Positions 17,243 through 24,861 of a DNA stretch of 64,000 bases are shown piece after piece (the stretch's first letter is position 1; the number at the start of each line of letters is the position of its first letter). The translations under genes were made by a program, and so were the position numbers. The DNA lies in contig NZ_JAHXRW010000015.1 of assembly GCF_019429625.1 (NCBI RefSeq), positions 1 to 64,000 of the forward strand, in the 5' to 3' direction. This stretch comes from Celeribacter sp. PS-C1 (GTDB lineage Bacteria; Pseudomonadota; Alphaproteobacteria; Rhodobacterales; Rhodobacteraceae). The notes below the pieces were generated by a model. That model was not told the DNA's origin, did not search any database, and saw only the letters and a program-made list of their open reading frames with translations.

Positions 17243-18742
17243 TTAGTCCATCGCTTTGAAGTTCAGAGCAACACCGTCTTTGATGCCGGAGAACCAGCGG
17301 GCAGTGACTTTTTTCGTCTTGGTGTAGAATTTGAACGCGTCCGGCCCGTATTGGTCGAGATCGCCAAAGGCGGATTTTTTCCAGCCGCCGAAGGAGAAGT
17401 AGGACAGCGGCACAGGGATCGGGAAGTTGATGCCGACCATGCCCACATCGACGCGGGCGGCAAAGTCACGTGCAGTGTCGCCATCGGCGGTGTAGATCGC
17501 GGTGCCGTTACCATATTGGTTGTCGAGGATCAGGTTGAGCGCGTCCTCATAGCTGTCCATCCGCACAGTGGAGAGCACTGGGCCGAAGACCTCTTCCTTA
17601 TAGATGTCCATCTCCGGGGTGACGTTGTCAAAGAGCGTCGGGCCAACGAAATAGCCGTTCTCATAGCCTTGGATCTTCATGCCGCGGCCATCGGTCAAAA
17701 GCGTCGCGCCCTGGTCTACACCGGAGGTGATAAGGCCTTCGATGCGCTCTTTGGCCTGCGCGGTGATCACCGGGCCGTAATCCGTGTCTTCACCGGCGGT
17801 GTAAGGGGCCACTTTGAGCTTTTCGATCTTCGGCACCAGCTTTTCGATCAGGCGATCTGCGGTTTCTTTGCCCACAGGCACTGCGACGGACACGGCCATG
17901 CAGCGTTCGCCAGCGGCGCCGAAACCGGCACCCACCAGCGCATCGGCGGCCTTGTCGAGATCGGCGTCGGGCATGATGATCATGTGGTTTTTCGCGCCAC
18001 CGAAACACTGTGCGCGTTTGCCGTTGGTGGCGGCGCGACCGTAGATATATTGCGCGATGGGCGTGGAGCCGACAAAGCCCACAGCTTGGATGGTCTCGTT
18101 GTCGAGGATCGCATCGACCGCCTCTTTGTCACCATGCACGACCTGCAAGACGCCATCGGGCAAACCGGCTTGTTGGATCAGCTCGGCGAGCATCAGGGAC
18201 GTCATCGGCGTGCGCTCGGACGGCTTCAGGATCATTGCGTTGCCGGAGGCAATCGCGGGCGCCATTTTCCAGAGCGGGATCATCGCAGGGAAGTTGAATG
18301 GCGTGATGCCGGCCACGACGCCAAGCGGTTGGCGGATGGAGTAGAGATCGATACCCGGCCCCGCGTCACCGACGAATTCGCCTTTTAGCAAAGCGGGCGC
18401 GCCCATACAGACCTCGACCACTTCGAGGCCACGCTGCACATCGCCTTTGGCGTCGGGGAGCGTCTTGCCGTGCTCGCGCGACAGGCATTCGGCCAGAGCG
18501 TCCATGTTCTCGTTGATCAGTTGACCGAACTTCATGAAAACGCGGGCGCGGCGCTGCGGGTTCACCTTGGCCCATTCTTTTTGGGCGACAGCTGCTTTTT
18601 CGACTGCATCGGCCATTTCGGCAGGCGTGGCGAGCGGCACTTTGGCGATGACTTCGCCGGTGGCCGGGTTGCGCACCTCTGAGAATCGGCCGGATGTGCC
18701 AGCGACATAGGCGCCGTTGATGAAGTGTTTGAGTTCTTGCAT
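17243..18742 (-). CDS. mmsA: Methylmalonate-semialdehyde dehydrogenase (CoA-acylating)
   Basis: Converts methylmalonate semialdehyde, or malonate semialdehyde, to propionyl-CoA or acetyl-CoA in valine and beta-alanine or inositol breakdown. The 499-residue protein is a class of aldehyde dehydrogenase with TPFNFPAMIPLW, FVGSTPIAQYIYGRA and catalytic Cys281 in GERCMAVS; the absence of the usual general-base Glu context (CFGGAKNHM instead) is typical of MmsA. It is divergent from a LysR gene that may control it. Confidence 0.93.
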   Translation of the reverse strand: MQELKHFINGAYVAGTSGRFSEVRNPATGEVIAKVPLATPAEMADAVEKAAVAQKEWAKVNPQRRARVFMKFGQLINENMDALAECLSREHGKTLPDAKGDVQRGLEVVEVCMGAPALLKGEFVGDAGPGIDLYSIRQPLGVVAGITPFNFPAMIPLWKMAPAIASGNAMILKPSERTPMTSLMLAELIQQAGLPDGVLQVVHGDKEAVDAILDNETIQAVGFVGSTPIAQYIYGRAATNGKRAQCFGGAKNHMIIMPDADLDKAADALVGAGFGAAGERCMAVSVAVPVGKETADRLIEKLVPKIEKLKVAPYTAGEDTDYGPVITAQAKERIEGLITSGVDQGATLLTDGRGMKIQGYENGYFVGPTLFDNVTPEMDIYKEEVFGPVLSTVRMDSYEDALNLILDNQYGNGTAIYTADGDTARDFAARVDVGMVGINFPIPVPLSYFSFGGWKKSAFGDLDQYGPDAFKFYTKTKKVTARWFSGIKDGVALNFKAMD

Positions 18743-18908
18743 GGAAACCTCCTGATCTTTGAGACGATCTTAACTTTGCGTTTTTGTCTTAAAAAGATAG
18801 AAGATTTCAAAAACATTTTGCATTCTTGCAATGGTCTATGTTTGCTTGAGGCCATACGGTGGCGACTTTCGCGCGCGCCTGTCGAAAGAGAATGCGAGGC
18901 AAAAGGCG

Positions 18909-19802
18909 ATGAATTGGGATGATTTACGGGTGTTTCTGGCGGTGGCACGCACGGAAAGCCTGTCGGGGGCCGGGAGGCAGTTGAAGATTGATCCGGCCAC
19001 GGTAGGGCGGCGTATTGCTCGGCTCGAGGAAGGGCTGGGCGCGCCTCTGTTTGCGAAATCACCGCAGGGCTATGAGCTGACGCGGGACGGCGGTCGGCTT
19101 TTGGCCCATGCGGAGGCGGCGGAGCAGGCGGTGTCTTTGGGGCTCGATGACCTGACTGGAGATGGCGATGAGCAGCTCAAAGGTGTGATCCGCATCGGCG
19201 CGCCGGATGGCTGTGCGAACTATGTGCTTCCGCGCGTTGTGGCGCGAATCGCCGAGGAACATCCCGACCTTGAGGTGCAGATCATTGCGCAACCGCGGCT
19301 CTTCAGCCTGTCGAAACGCGAGGTCGACCTCTATGTCAGCGTCTCACCGCCAACCTCCGGGCGTTTGCTGGTGCAGAAGATTACGGACTATCATCTCTCG
19401 CTCGCGGGGATGCGGTGGTATCTGCGCCAGAACGAGGACATTGTGACGCGAGAGGATTTGAAGCGTCACAAATTGGTCGGCTATGTGCCCGATCTGATTT
19501 TCGACAAAGAACTCGACTATCTTGAGGAAATTGGCGCCAGCGAGGCCGATTATACGTCGAATTCGGTCTCCGTGCAGCTCAACATGATCCGGGCGGGGCT
19601 TGGGATCGGGGTCGTGCATGACTTTTGCCTGCCTTATGTGAATCGCATGGTGCGGGTGCTGCCGGACGAAGTGCGGCTCAAGCGGGCCTTTTATTTGGTG
19701 CGCCATGCGGATGACCGCAAAGTCGAACGCCTTTCGCGGTTTTCCGAGGTTTTGTGCCAAAGCATGCGCGAGGTGGTCGAACGTCTTGAACGCGAAGCTT
19801 GA
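18909..19802 (+). CDS. LysR-family regulator divergent from mmsA
   Basis: A 297-residue protein with an N-terminal HTH (LSGAGRQLKIDPATVGRRIA) and an effector-binding domain. The ATG at 18909 gives the family-typical MNWDDLRVFLAV opening; an upstream ATG adds a non-homologous extension. Divergent placement 166 bases from mmsA suggests control of that gene, though the inducer is unknown. Confidence 0.85.
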   Translation: MNWDDLRVFLAVARTESLSGAGRQLKIDPATVGRRIARLEEGLGAPLFAKSPQGYELTRDGGRLLAHAEAAEQAVSLGLDDLTGDGDEQLKGVIRIGAPDGCANYVLPRVVARIAEEHPDLEVQIIAQPRLFSLSKREVDLYVSVSPPTSGRLLVQKITDYHLSLAGMRWYLRQNEDIVTREDLKRHKLVGYVPDLIFDKELDYLEEIGASEADYTSNSVSVQLNMIRAGLGIGVVHDFCLPYVNRMVRVLPDEVRLKRAFYLVRHADDRKVERLSRFSEVLCQSMREVVERLEREA

Positions 19803-19818
19803 CAGATTGTCGTGGGCG

Positions 19819-19832
19819 GTGAACGCTAACAT
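19819..19832. promoter_or_regulatory. CceR-like palindrome upstream of CBS gene
   Basis: GGTGAACGCTAACA, 12 of 14 positions of the palindrome TGTTAACGCTAACA type, 56 bases before the CBS-domain gene. Low confidence alone; see the similar sites near the gap genes. Confidence 0.3.
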
Positions 19833-19888
19833 CAGGGAGACACAGGAAAAACGCGCGGCAGCGCATCAGATATTTTTAGGGAGGACAC

Positions 19889-20323
19889 ATGATCGTAGGA
19901 CAGATTCTGAAAGCCAAGGCCATTGACGAGACCATCACCATTGGGCCGGACGTGACCGTGGGCGAGGCAGCGAAAATCTTGTCGAGTCGAAAGATCGGCG
20001 CGGTGATCGTTGCAACTGATCCGAAGCACCCCGAGGGCATCCTGTCGGAACGTGACATCGTGCGCGAATTGGGTAAGACCGGCAGCGAGGTTCTGGCGCA
20101 CAAAGTGTCGGATTTCATGACGCGCAAGCTGGTGTCCTGCCGGCCCGACGATACGGCCTTGGCCGTTCTGGAGCGGATGAGCACCGGTCGCTTCCGCCAC
20201 ATGCCAGTGATGAGCGACGACGAGATGATCGGTCTTGTTTCTATCGGTGACGTGGTCAAAGCGCGGCTGGAACAGCTTGCGATGGAGAACAAATCGCTCG
20301 AAGGCATGATCATGGGGCACTGA
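19889..20323 (+). CDS. CBS-domain pair protein
   Basis: A 144-residue stand-alone Bateman module with two CBS repeats (about 8-63 and 75-130). The signatures are ILSSRKIGAVIVATD with GILSERDIVRELG, and TGRFRHMPVMSDDEMIGLVSIGDVVK. Such proteins bind adenosyl nucleotides and regulate partner enzymes; no partner is fused or adjacent. A strong GGGAGG ribosome site is present. Confidence 0.88.
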   Translation: MIVGQILKAKAIDETITIGPDVTVGEAAKILSSRKIGAVIVATDPKHPEGILSERDIVRELGKTGSEVLAHKVSDFMTRKLVSCRPDDTALAVLERMSTGRFRHMPVMSDDEMIGLVSIGDVVKARLEQLAMENKSLEGMIMGH

Positions 20324-20488
20324 CACATGAGGCCCGCGATCTAAGTCTCGGGTTTCACGAGTTTTGCCGAGAATACAAAGAAATTATGACATGTAACGGG
20401 GCGTTAGCGCCCCAATACGCCCCAAACCTCTTGATTTCGCACCTGCAATATTGTTGCGTGCGCAGAAGAAAGAGGAGGAGACCACCCC

Positions 20489-20983
20489 ATGCGTATTGGT
20501 TTGTATCCCGGCACATTCGATCCGGTGACCCACGGCCATGGCGACATCATTCGCCGGGCCTGTGCTTTGGTGGATCGTCTGGTGATCGGCGTGGCGATCA
20601 ACCGGGACAAGGGGCCATTGTTCACCCTCGAAGAGCGTGTCGAGATGCTGGCGGAGTATACGGCAAGGCTTGCCGCAGACACCGGTTGTGAGATCGTGGT
20701 GCATCCGTTCGAGAACCTGTTGATCCAATGCGCGCGCGATGTGAATGCCTCGATCATCATTCGCGGTCTGCGCGCTGTTGCCGATTTCGAATATGAATAT
20801 CAGATGGTTGGCATGAACCGCGCGCTCGACAGCAAGATCGAGACGGTGTTCCTGATGGCCGATGCGCGGCATCAGGCGATTGCCTCGAAGCTGGTGAAAG
20901 AGATCGCGCGCCTCGATGGGGATATTTCCAAATTCGTGGCGCCAGAGGTGGAAAAGCGGCTTTTGGCCAAGTTCAAAGCCTGA
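20489..20983 (+). CDS. coaD: Phosphopantetheine adenylyltransferase
   Basis: Catalyses the fourth step of coenzyme A synthesis, dephospho-CoA from 4'-phosphopantetheine and ATP. At 164 residues it has the nucleotidyl-transferase GTFDPVTHGH motif (9-18), IIRGLRAVADFEYEYQM and the KLVKEIA segment. The ATG follows GAGGAGACC. A strong terminator follows. Confidence 0.95.
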   Translation: MRIGLYPGTFDPVTHGHGDIIRRACALVDRLVIGVAINRDKGPLFTLEERVEMLAEYTARLAADTGCEIVVHPFENLLIQCARDVNASIIIRGLRAVADFEYEYQMVGMNRALDSKIETVFLMADARHQAIASKLVKEIARLDGDISKFVAPEVEKRLLAKFKA

Positions 20984-21003
20984 GGTTTTCAAAGCCAGAT
21001 ATG

Positions 21004-21040
21004 AAAACGCCCCACAGGAGGAGGACTGTGGGGCGTTTTT
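21004..21040. terminator. Bidirectional terminator between coaD and DUF1127 gene
   Basis: A 14-base perfect stem AAAACGCCCCACAG / CTGTGGGGCGTTTT with an A run on one side and a T run on the other, serving the convergent coaD and DUF1127 genes. Confidence 0.9.
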
Positions 21041-21059
21041 CTTTTGTGGTGTCTAAGTC

Positions 21060-21218
21060 TTAGCCGTAGATCGCGTCATGCGCCATTTGGCGTGCGCGGA
21101 TGTCGTCGATGTTAAGGTCAGCTTTGACCTTGGCCGAAAGGCCGTCGAGTTCGGCGAGAGTGCGGCGATAAGCGGCCCGTTTGCGGGCGGCGGTAGCGAG
21201 GGAGACGAGCGTTTTCAT
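21060..21218 (-). CDS. DUF1127 (YjiS-like) microprotein
   Basis: A 52-residue basic protein starting MKTLVSLATAARKRAAYRRT and ending DDIRARQMAHDAIYG. This is the DUF1127 pattern: an Arg-rich helix, an L-x-x-L core and the closing D-I-x-x-R motif. In alphaproteobacteria DUF1127 proteins act in RNA turnover or phosphate and carbon stress responses, some by binding sRNAs; the role here is not known. A CceR-like palindrome lies 53 bases upstream. Confidence 0.8.
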   Translation of the reverse strand: MKTLVSLATAARKRAAYRRTLAELDGLSAKVKADLNIDDIRARQMAHDAIYG

Positions 21219-21270
21219 GATGCCGATCCTTTGGGTCCAGTCTGTGTTTTCTGGCCCCTATATGCGCCCG

Positions 21271-21284
21271 CATTAGCGCTAACA
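21271..21284. promoter_or_regulatory. CceR-like palindrome upstream of DUF1127 gene
   Basis: CATTAGCGCTAACA matches 12 of 14 positions of TGTTAGCGCTAACA, a LacI-family operator form. It lies upstream of the DUF1127 microprotein. Confidence 0.4.
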
Positions 21285-21365
21285 CCAATGCCGGTTCGCC
21301 AAAATCGCTATGCGTTTTGCGCATGGGTTTTCTGAGGGTGCATGGCTTTTGCGGAGAAGGGTCGG

Positions 21366-22016
21366 TTAAAACGAGGGGATCACCCCGATCGCGACAAAGC
21401 CGTTAAGGACCGCATCCACGGCGACGGCGGCCAGAACCATGCCCATGACTCGGGATACGATGGCGGCACCCGTATCGCCGATGACGCGCAGGATCGGTTG
21501 CGCGGCCAGAAGGATCACTAGGGTGATCAAAAGCACGACGACCATGATCGCGGCGGTCATCGCCTGATGGGCGACGGAAAAGCGGTCGTTGTCTGTGAGC
21601 ATGACCACGGCCAACATCGCGCCAGGCGACGCGATAGAGGGCATGGCAAGAGGAAAGACGGAGACGCGGCGGGCCTGAGCCTGTTGATCGCTGCGGGGCT
21701 TTTCGACTTGGGCGGTTTCATGAGACGGTTTGCCGTCGCCGAAGATCATCGTGAGCGCGAAGAGGAAAAGCACCAGCCCCCCCGCGATCTGGAAGGATGG
21801 GAGGCCGAGGCCGAGGGCATCCAGCACCACCTGACCCAACAAGATGAAGGTCAAGAGGATCACAAAGGCGATCACCACAGCGCGCGCCGCCGCCATACGT
21901 GCCAGACGCGGCGCAAGACCGGCGGTGGCGGCGATAAAGACGGGCAGGGTGCCGATCGGGTCGATGACAACCCAAAGCGTGATGAATTCGCTGATGATGG
22001 TCGAAAAGCTGGGCAT
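21366..22016 (-). CDS. MarC-family integral membrane protein
   Basis: A 216-residue protein with six predicted helices and the MarC signature WVVIDPIGTLPVF near residue 15 and PLAMPSIASPGAM near 125. The family was once linked to multiple antibiotic resistance but its transport role is unproven. It is downstream of gap1 but separated by a perfect terminator. Confidence 0.85.
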   Translation of the reverse strand: MPSFSTIISEFITLWVVIDPIGTLPVFIAATAGLAPRLARMAAARAVVIAFVILLTFILLGQVVLDALGLGLPSFQIAGGLVLFLFALTMIFGDGKPSHETAQVEKPRSDQQAQARRVSVFPLAMPSIASPGAMLAVVMLTDNDRFSVAHQAMTAAIMVVVLLITLVILLAAQPILRVIGDTGAAIVSRVMGMVLAAVAVDAVLNGFVAIGVIPSF

Positions 22017-22075
22017 GTGTGGCTCGCGGATGTTTGTACGTCACATAACATCGCTCAGACGTCGAGCAATAGAAA

Positions 22076-22099
22076 ACGCCCCGGAAATTTCCGGGGCGT
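22076..22099 (-). terminator. Terminator after gap1
   Basis: A 24-base perfect palindrome (ACGCCCCGGAAA / TTTCCGGGGCGT) with a T-rich minus-strand tail, 37 bases beyond the gap1 stop. Confidence 0.85.
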
Positions 22100-22135
22100 C
22101 TCCTTCTCCCGTTCGCGCGGGATAACTTATGCGTT

Positions 22136-23137
22136 TTAGAGGAACTTGCTCATGGCGACAGCCGTGTCTGCCATACGGTTCGAGAAGCCCCATTCGTTGT
22201 CATACCAGGTCAGGATACGGCACATGGTGCCTTCCATGACTTTGGTCTGATCGGTGTGGAAGATCGAGCTGTGCGGATCGTGGTTGAAATCCGAGGACAC
22301 GAGCTTGCGGTCGGTATAGCCGAGAATGCCTTTGAGCGGGCCATCGGCGGCAGCTCGGATTTTCTCGTTGATCTCTTCGACCGTGGTCTCGCGGGCGGCC
22401 TCGAAGGTCAGGTCGACGACGGAAACATTCGGCGTCGGCACGCGGATCGCCACGCCGTCCAGCTTGCCGGCCAGTTCCGGAAGCACCAGACCCACGGCCT
22501 TGGCGGCACCGGTGGACGTCGGGATCATCGACAGGGCGGCGGCACGGGCGCGATACAGGTCTTTGTGCATCGTGTCCAAGGTCGGCTGGTCGCCGGTGTA
22601 GCTGTGGATCGTGGTCATGAAGCCTTTCACGATGCCGATTTCGTCGTTCAGCACTTTGACGACCGGTGAGAGGCAGTTCGTGGTGCAGGACGCGTTGGAG
22701 ACCACGACGTCTTCGGCGGTGAGCACGTCATCGTTGACACCGTAGACGATGGTTTTGTCGGCACCGGCGGACGGCGCGGAGACCAGCACACGGGACGCGC
22801 CGTTTTCGAGGTGGATCGCGGCCTTGTCACGGGCGGTGAAGATACCGGTGCATTCCATCACCACGTCGATATGCGACCAAGGCAGTTCGGCAGGGTTGCG
22901 GATCGCGGTCACGGCAATCGGGCCACGGCCAACATCGATGGTGTCTTCGGTGTATTTCACCTCGACCGGGAAACGGCCGTGCACGCTATCGAACTGCAAC
23001 AGATGGGCGTTGGTTTCCACCGGACCCAGATCGTTGATCGCGACCACTTCGACATCGGTCCGGCCCGATTCGATGATGGCGCGCAATACGTTACGCCCGA
23101 TACGCCCAAATCCATTGATTGCAACTTTCACGGCCAT
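22136..23137 (-). CDS. gap: Glyceraldehyde-3-phosphate dehydrogenase, NAD-type
   Basis: Oxidises glyceraldehyde 3-phosphate to 1,3-bisphosphoglycerate. The 333-residue protein shows the Rossmann GFGRIGR, catalytic Cys151 in SNASCTTNC, and the C-terminal [12 protein letters not shown]. After strand B it reads AINDLG; Asp here is the residue that favours NAD over NADP. A paralogue lies just upstream with Ala at this place. GAGGTGC precedes the ATG. Confidence 0.95.
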   Translation of the reverse strand: MAVKVAINGFGRIGRNVLRAIIESGRTDVEVVAINDLGPVETNAHLLQFDSVHGRFPVEVKYTEDTIDVGRGPIAVTAIRNPAELPWSHIDVVMECTGIFTARDKAAIHLENGASRVLVSAPSAGADKTIVYGVNDDVLTAEDVVVSNASCTTNCLSPVVKVLNDEIGIVKGFMTTIHSYTGDQPTLDTMHKDLYRARAAALSMIPTSTGAAKAVGLVLPELAGKLDGVAIRVPTPNVSVVDLTFEAARETTVEEINEKIRAAADGPLKGILGYTDRKLVSSDFNHDPHSSIFHTDQTKVMEGTMCRILTWYDNEWGFSNRMADTAVAMSKFL

Positions 23138-23245
23138 GTCAGCACCTCCTTGACGCGATGGCTAGTGAGAGAACGGGGAGGGTGTTCTCTCGCTCATAAA
23201 ATCTTGAGGCCGGTTTTCGGCCTTTGATTGTCGTTGGCCTCATAC

Positions 23246-23259
23246 TGTTAGCGCTACCT
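23246..23259. promoter_or_regulatory. CceR-like palindrome between gap1 and the microprotein
   Basis: TGTTAGCGCTACCT, 12 of 14 positions of TGTTAGCGCTAACA, located 109 bases before gap1. CceR, a LacI-type regulator of central carbon genes in Rhodobacter, is known to use sites of this shape. Confidence 0.45.
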
Positions 23260-23288
23260 TGCGGGAAACGCCATCGGAAACCTTAAAT

Positions 23289-23432
23289 TCAGCGCCAGAA
23301 TGCGATCCAATGGATCAGTCGTAGGATTTCGCGGGCCAAAAAAAGCGACCCCGCTCCTCCGTTGAGGCCAAAATCAAGGCCGAGCGTGATCGCGATCACG
23401 ATGGCAAGCCCGACGGCGATTGAGTTGGTCAT
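23289..23432 (-). CDS. 47-residue membrane microprotein between the two gap genes
   Basis: The ORF starts MTNSIAVGLAIVIAITLGLD and ends LIHWIAFWR. It has one hydrophobic helix (about 5-21) followed by a Gly-rich turn (GLNGGAGS), an amphipathic segment FLAREILRLI and an aromatic end. Short proteins with the same opening and the same W-x-A-F-W-R ending are recalled from other Rhodobacteraceae genomes, which supports it as a real gene. Function is unknown. Its fixed place between GAPDH genes suggests a link to carbon metabolism or membrane anchoring. Confidence 0.65.
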   Translation of the reverse strand: MTNSIAVGLAIVIAITLGLDFGLNGGAGSLFLAREILRLIHWIAFWR

Positions 23433-23609
23433 GTTCTGCGCTTTTGTCTGTCTTGCAGGCACAATGCGTCAGGGGTGTGAAGAAAAAAAGGGGGCAGATC
23501 AAAAAAAGCAGAAAAGAGCCCAAAGGTTTCCCTTTGGACTTCACGTTGGTGTGCAGAGATGAGACAGGGCGAAGGCTCCTCTTCCTCCGCCCTGTGACCG
23601 GGCCTGCGC

Positions 23610-24608
23610 TTATGACAGGCGGCCCATGGCGGCGGCGACATCGGCCATACGCGCCGAGAAGCCCCATTCGTTGTCGTACCAAGCGAGCACGCGCACGGTG
23701 CGGCCGACGACTTTGGTCTGGTCGGGGGCGAAGATCGACGACTCAGTGGTGTGGTTGAAGTCGATGGAGACCTTCGGCTCCGGATCATAACCCAGAACAG
23801 CGCCCATGTGCCCGGCGGCGGCTTCGCGCACGACCTCGTTCACGTCTTCGACGGTGACGTCTTTGGACGCTTGGAAGGTCAGATCGACACAGGACACGTT
23901 CGGGGTCGGCACGCGAATCGAGGTGCCGTCCAATTTGCCTTTGAGTTCCGGCAGAACGAGCCCCAGTGCCTTGGCGGCACCTGTCGAGGTCGGGATCATC
24001 GCCATGGAGGCGGCGCGGGCACGATACAGGTCTTTGTGGCGGCGGTCATGGGTGGACTGGTCGCCGGTGTAGGAGTGGATCGTGGTCATGATGCCGCTCT
24101 CGATGCCGATGCCATCGTTCAGCACTTTCGCCAGCGGCGCGAGGCAGTTGGTGGTGCAGGAGCCGTTGGAGATGATTTTATCTTCAGCCAGAATATCGCG
24201 GTGGTTCACGCCAAAGACCACGGTGCGGGCCACATTAGTCGCAGGCGCGGAAATCAGCACCTTTTTTGCGCCATTGCGCAGGTGAACGGCGGATTTTTCG
24301 CCATCGTTGAACTTGCCGGAGCATTCAAGCACCACATCGACACCTTCCCAATCCAGTTCTTCGGGATTGTAGGTGGACATCACTTCGATCGGGCCCTGGC
24401 CCAGATCCATGGTGTTGCCCGCCACCTTGACGGAGCCGTTGAAGCGGCCATGGACCGAGTCGTACTTTAGCAGGTGCGCGTTGGTCTCGATGGGGCCGGT
24501 GGCGTTGATCTTGACCACTTCCACTTCATTGAGACCGGCTTCAGAAATATGTGCCAGCGTGCAGCGGCCGATGCGGCCAAAGCCATTGATCCCGAGTTTG
24601 ATGGTCAT
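23610..24608 (-). CDS. gap: Second glyceraldehyde-3-phosphate dehydrogenase (possible NADP-type)
   Basis: A 332-residue paralogue of the neighbouring gap with the same catalytic Cys151 (SNGSCTTNC) and C-terminal [12 protein letters not shown]. Strand B is followed by KINATG, with Ala where NAD-specific enzymes have Asp; Bacillus GapB, which uses NADP in gluconeogenesis, also lacks the Asp. NADP preference is therefore likely but not shown. Three CceR-like elements lie upstream. It could serve the anabolic direction while gap1 serves glycolysis. Confidence 0.92.
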   Translation of the reverse strand: MTIKLGINGFGRIGRCTLAHISEAGLNEVEVVKINATGPIETNAHLLKYDSVHGRFNGSVKVAGNTMDLGQGPIEVMSTYNPEELDWEGVDVVLECSGKFNDGEKSAVHLRNGAKKVLISAPATNVARTVVFGVNHRDILAEDKIISNGSCTTNCLAPLAKVLNDGIGIESGIMTTIHSYTGDQSTHDRRHKDLYRARAASMAMIPTSTGAAKALGLVLPELKGKLDGTSIRVPTPNVSCVDLTFQASKDVTVEDVNEVVREAAAGHMGAVLGYDPEPKVSIDFNHTTESSIFAPDQTKVVGRTVRVLAWYDNEWGFSARMADVAAAMGRLS

Positions 24609-24685
24609 GAGTGAGTCTCCAAGCTTGATCTGAGTGGCGTGGGTCTTTGGGGGTCCGTATACAAAGGTGTGCTATTTCGGAAAAG

Positions 24686-24733
24686 TGTTTAACGCCAACA
24701 TGTTGGCGCAAACATTTTTGTTATCGCAAACAT
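24686..24733. promoter_or_regulatory. Cluster of CceR-like repeats upstream of second gap
   Basis: Two 15-mers, TGTTGGCGCAAACAT (24701-24715) and TGTTATCGCAAACAT (24719-24733), differ at two bases and lie 18 bases apart. A third related element, TGTTTAACGCCAACA, starts at 24686. The repeat lies 78-125 bases before the gene and resembles half-degenerate copies of the TGTTAGCGCTAACA palindrome. Confidence 0.45.
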
Positions 24734-24813
24734 TGGGCGCCTCATGTGCGATATACGCGGTGCAAGTCCCTCCTGCTCGGATATCTATCGACAAAAGAAT
24801 GCGGCAAAAAAGA

Positions 24814-24840
24814 AAAGGCCCGCCGGAACAGCGGGCCTTT
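24814..24840 (-). terminator. Terminator after tkt
   Basis: A 10-base stem AAAGGCCCGC / GCGGGCCTTT with a T-rich minus-strand tail, 22 bases beyond the tkt stop. Confidence 0.8.
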
Positions 24841-24861
24841 CTGATGTCGATGTGGATGGGT

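Noticed and set aside
20398-20413. GGGGCGTTAGCGCCCC hairpin before coaD as a regulator site
   Set aside because: It is most simply a weak hairpin ending the CBS-domain transcript; the TTAGCG core is shared with the CceR-like motif by chance.
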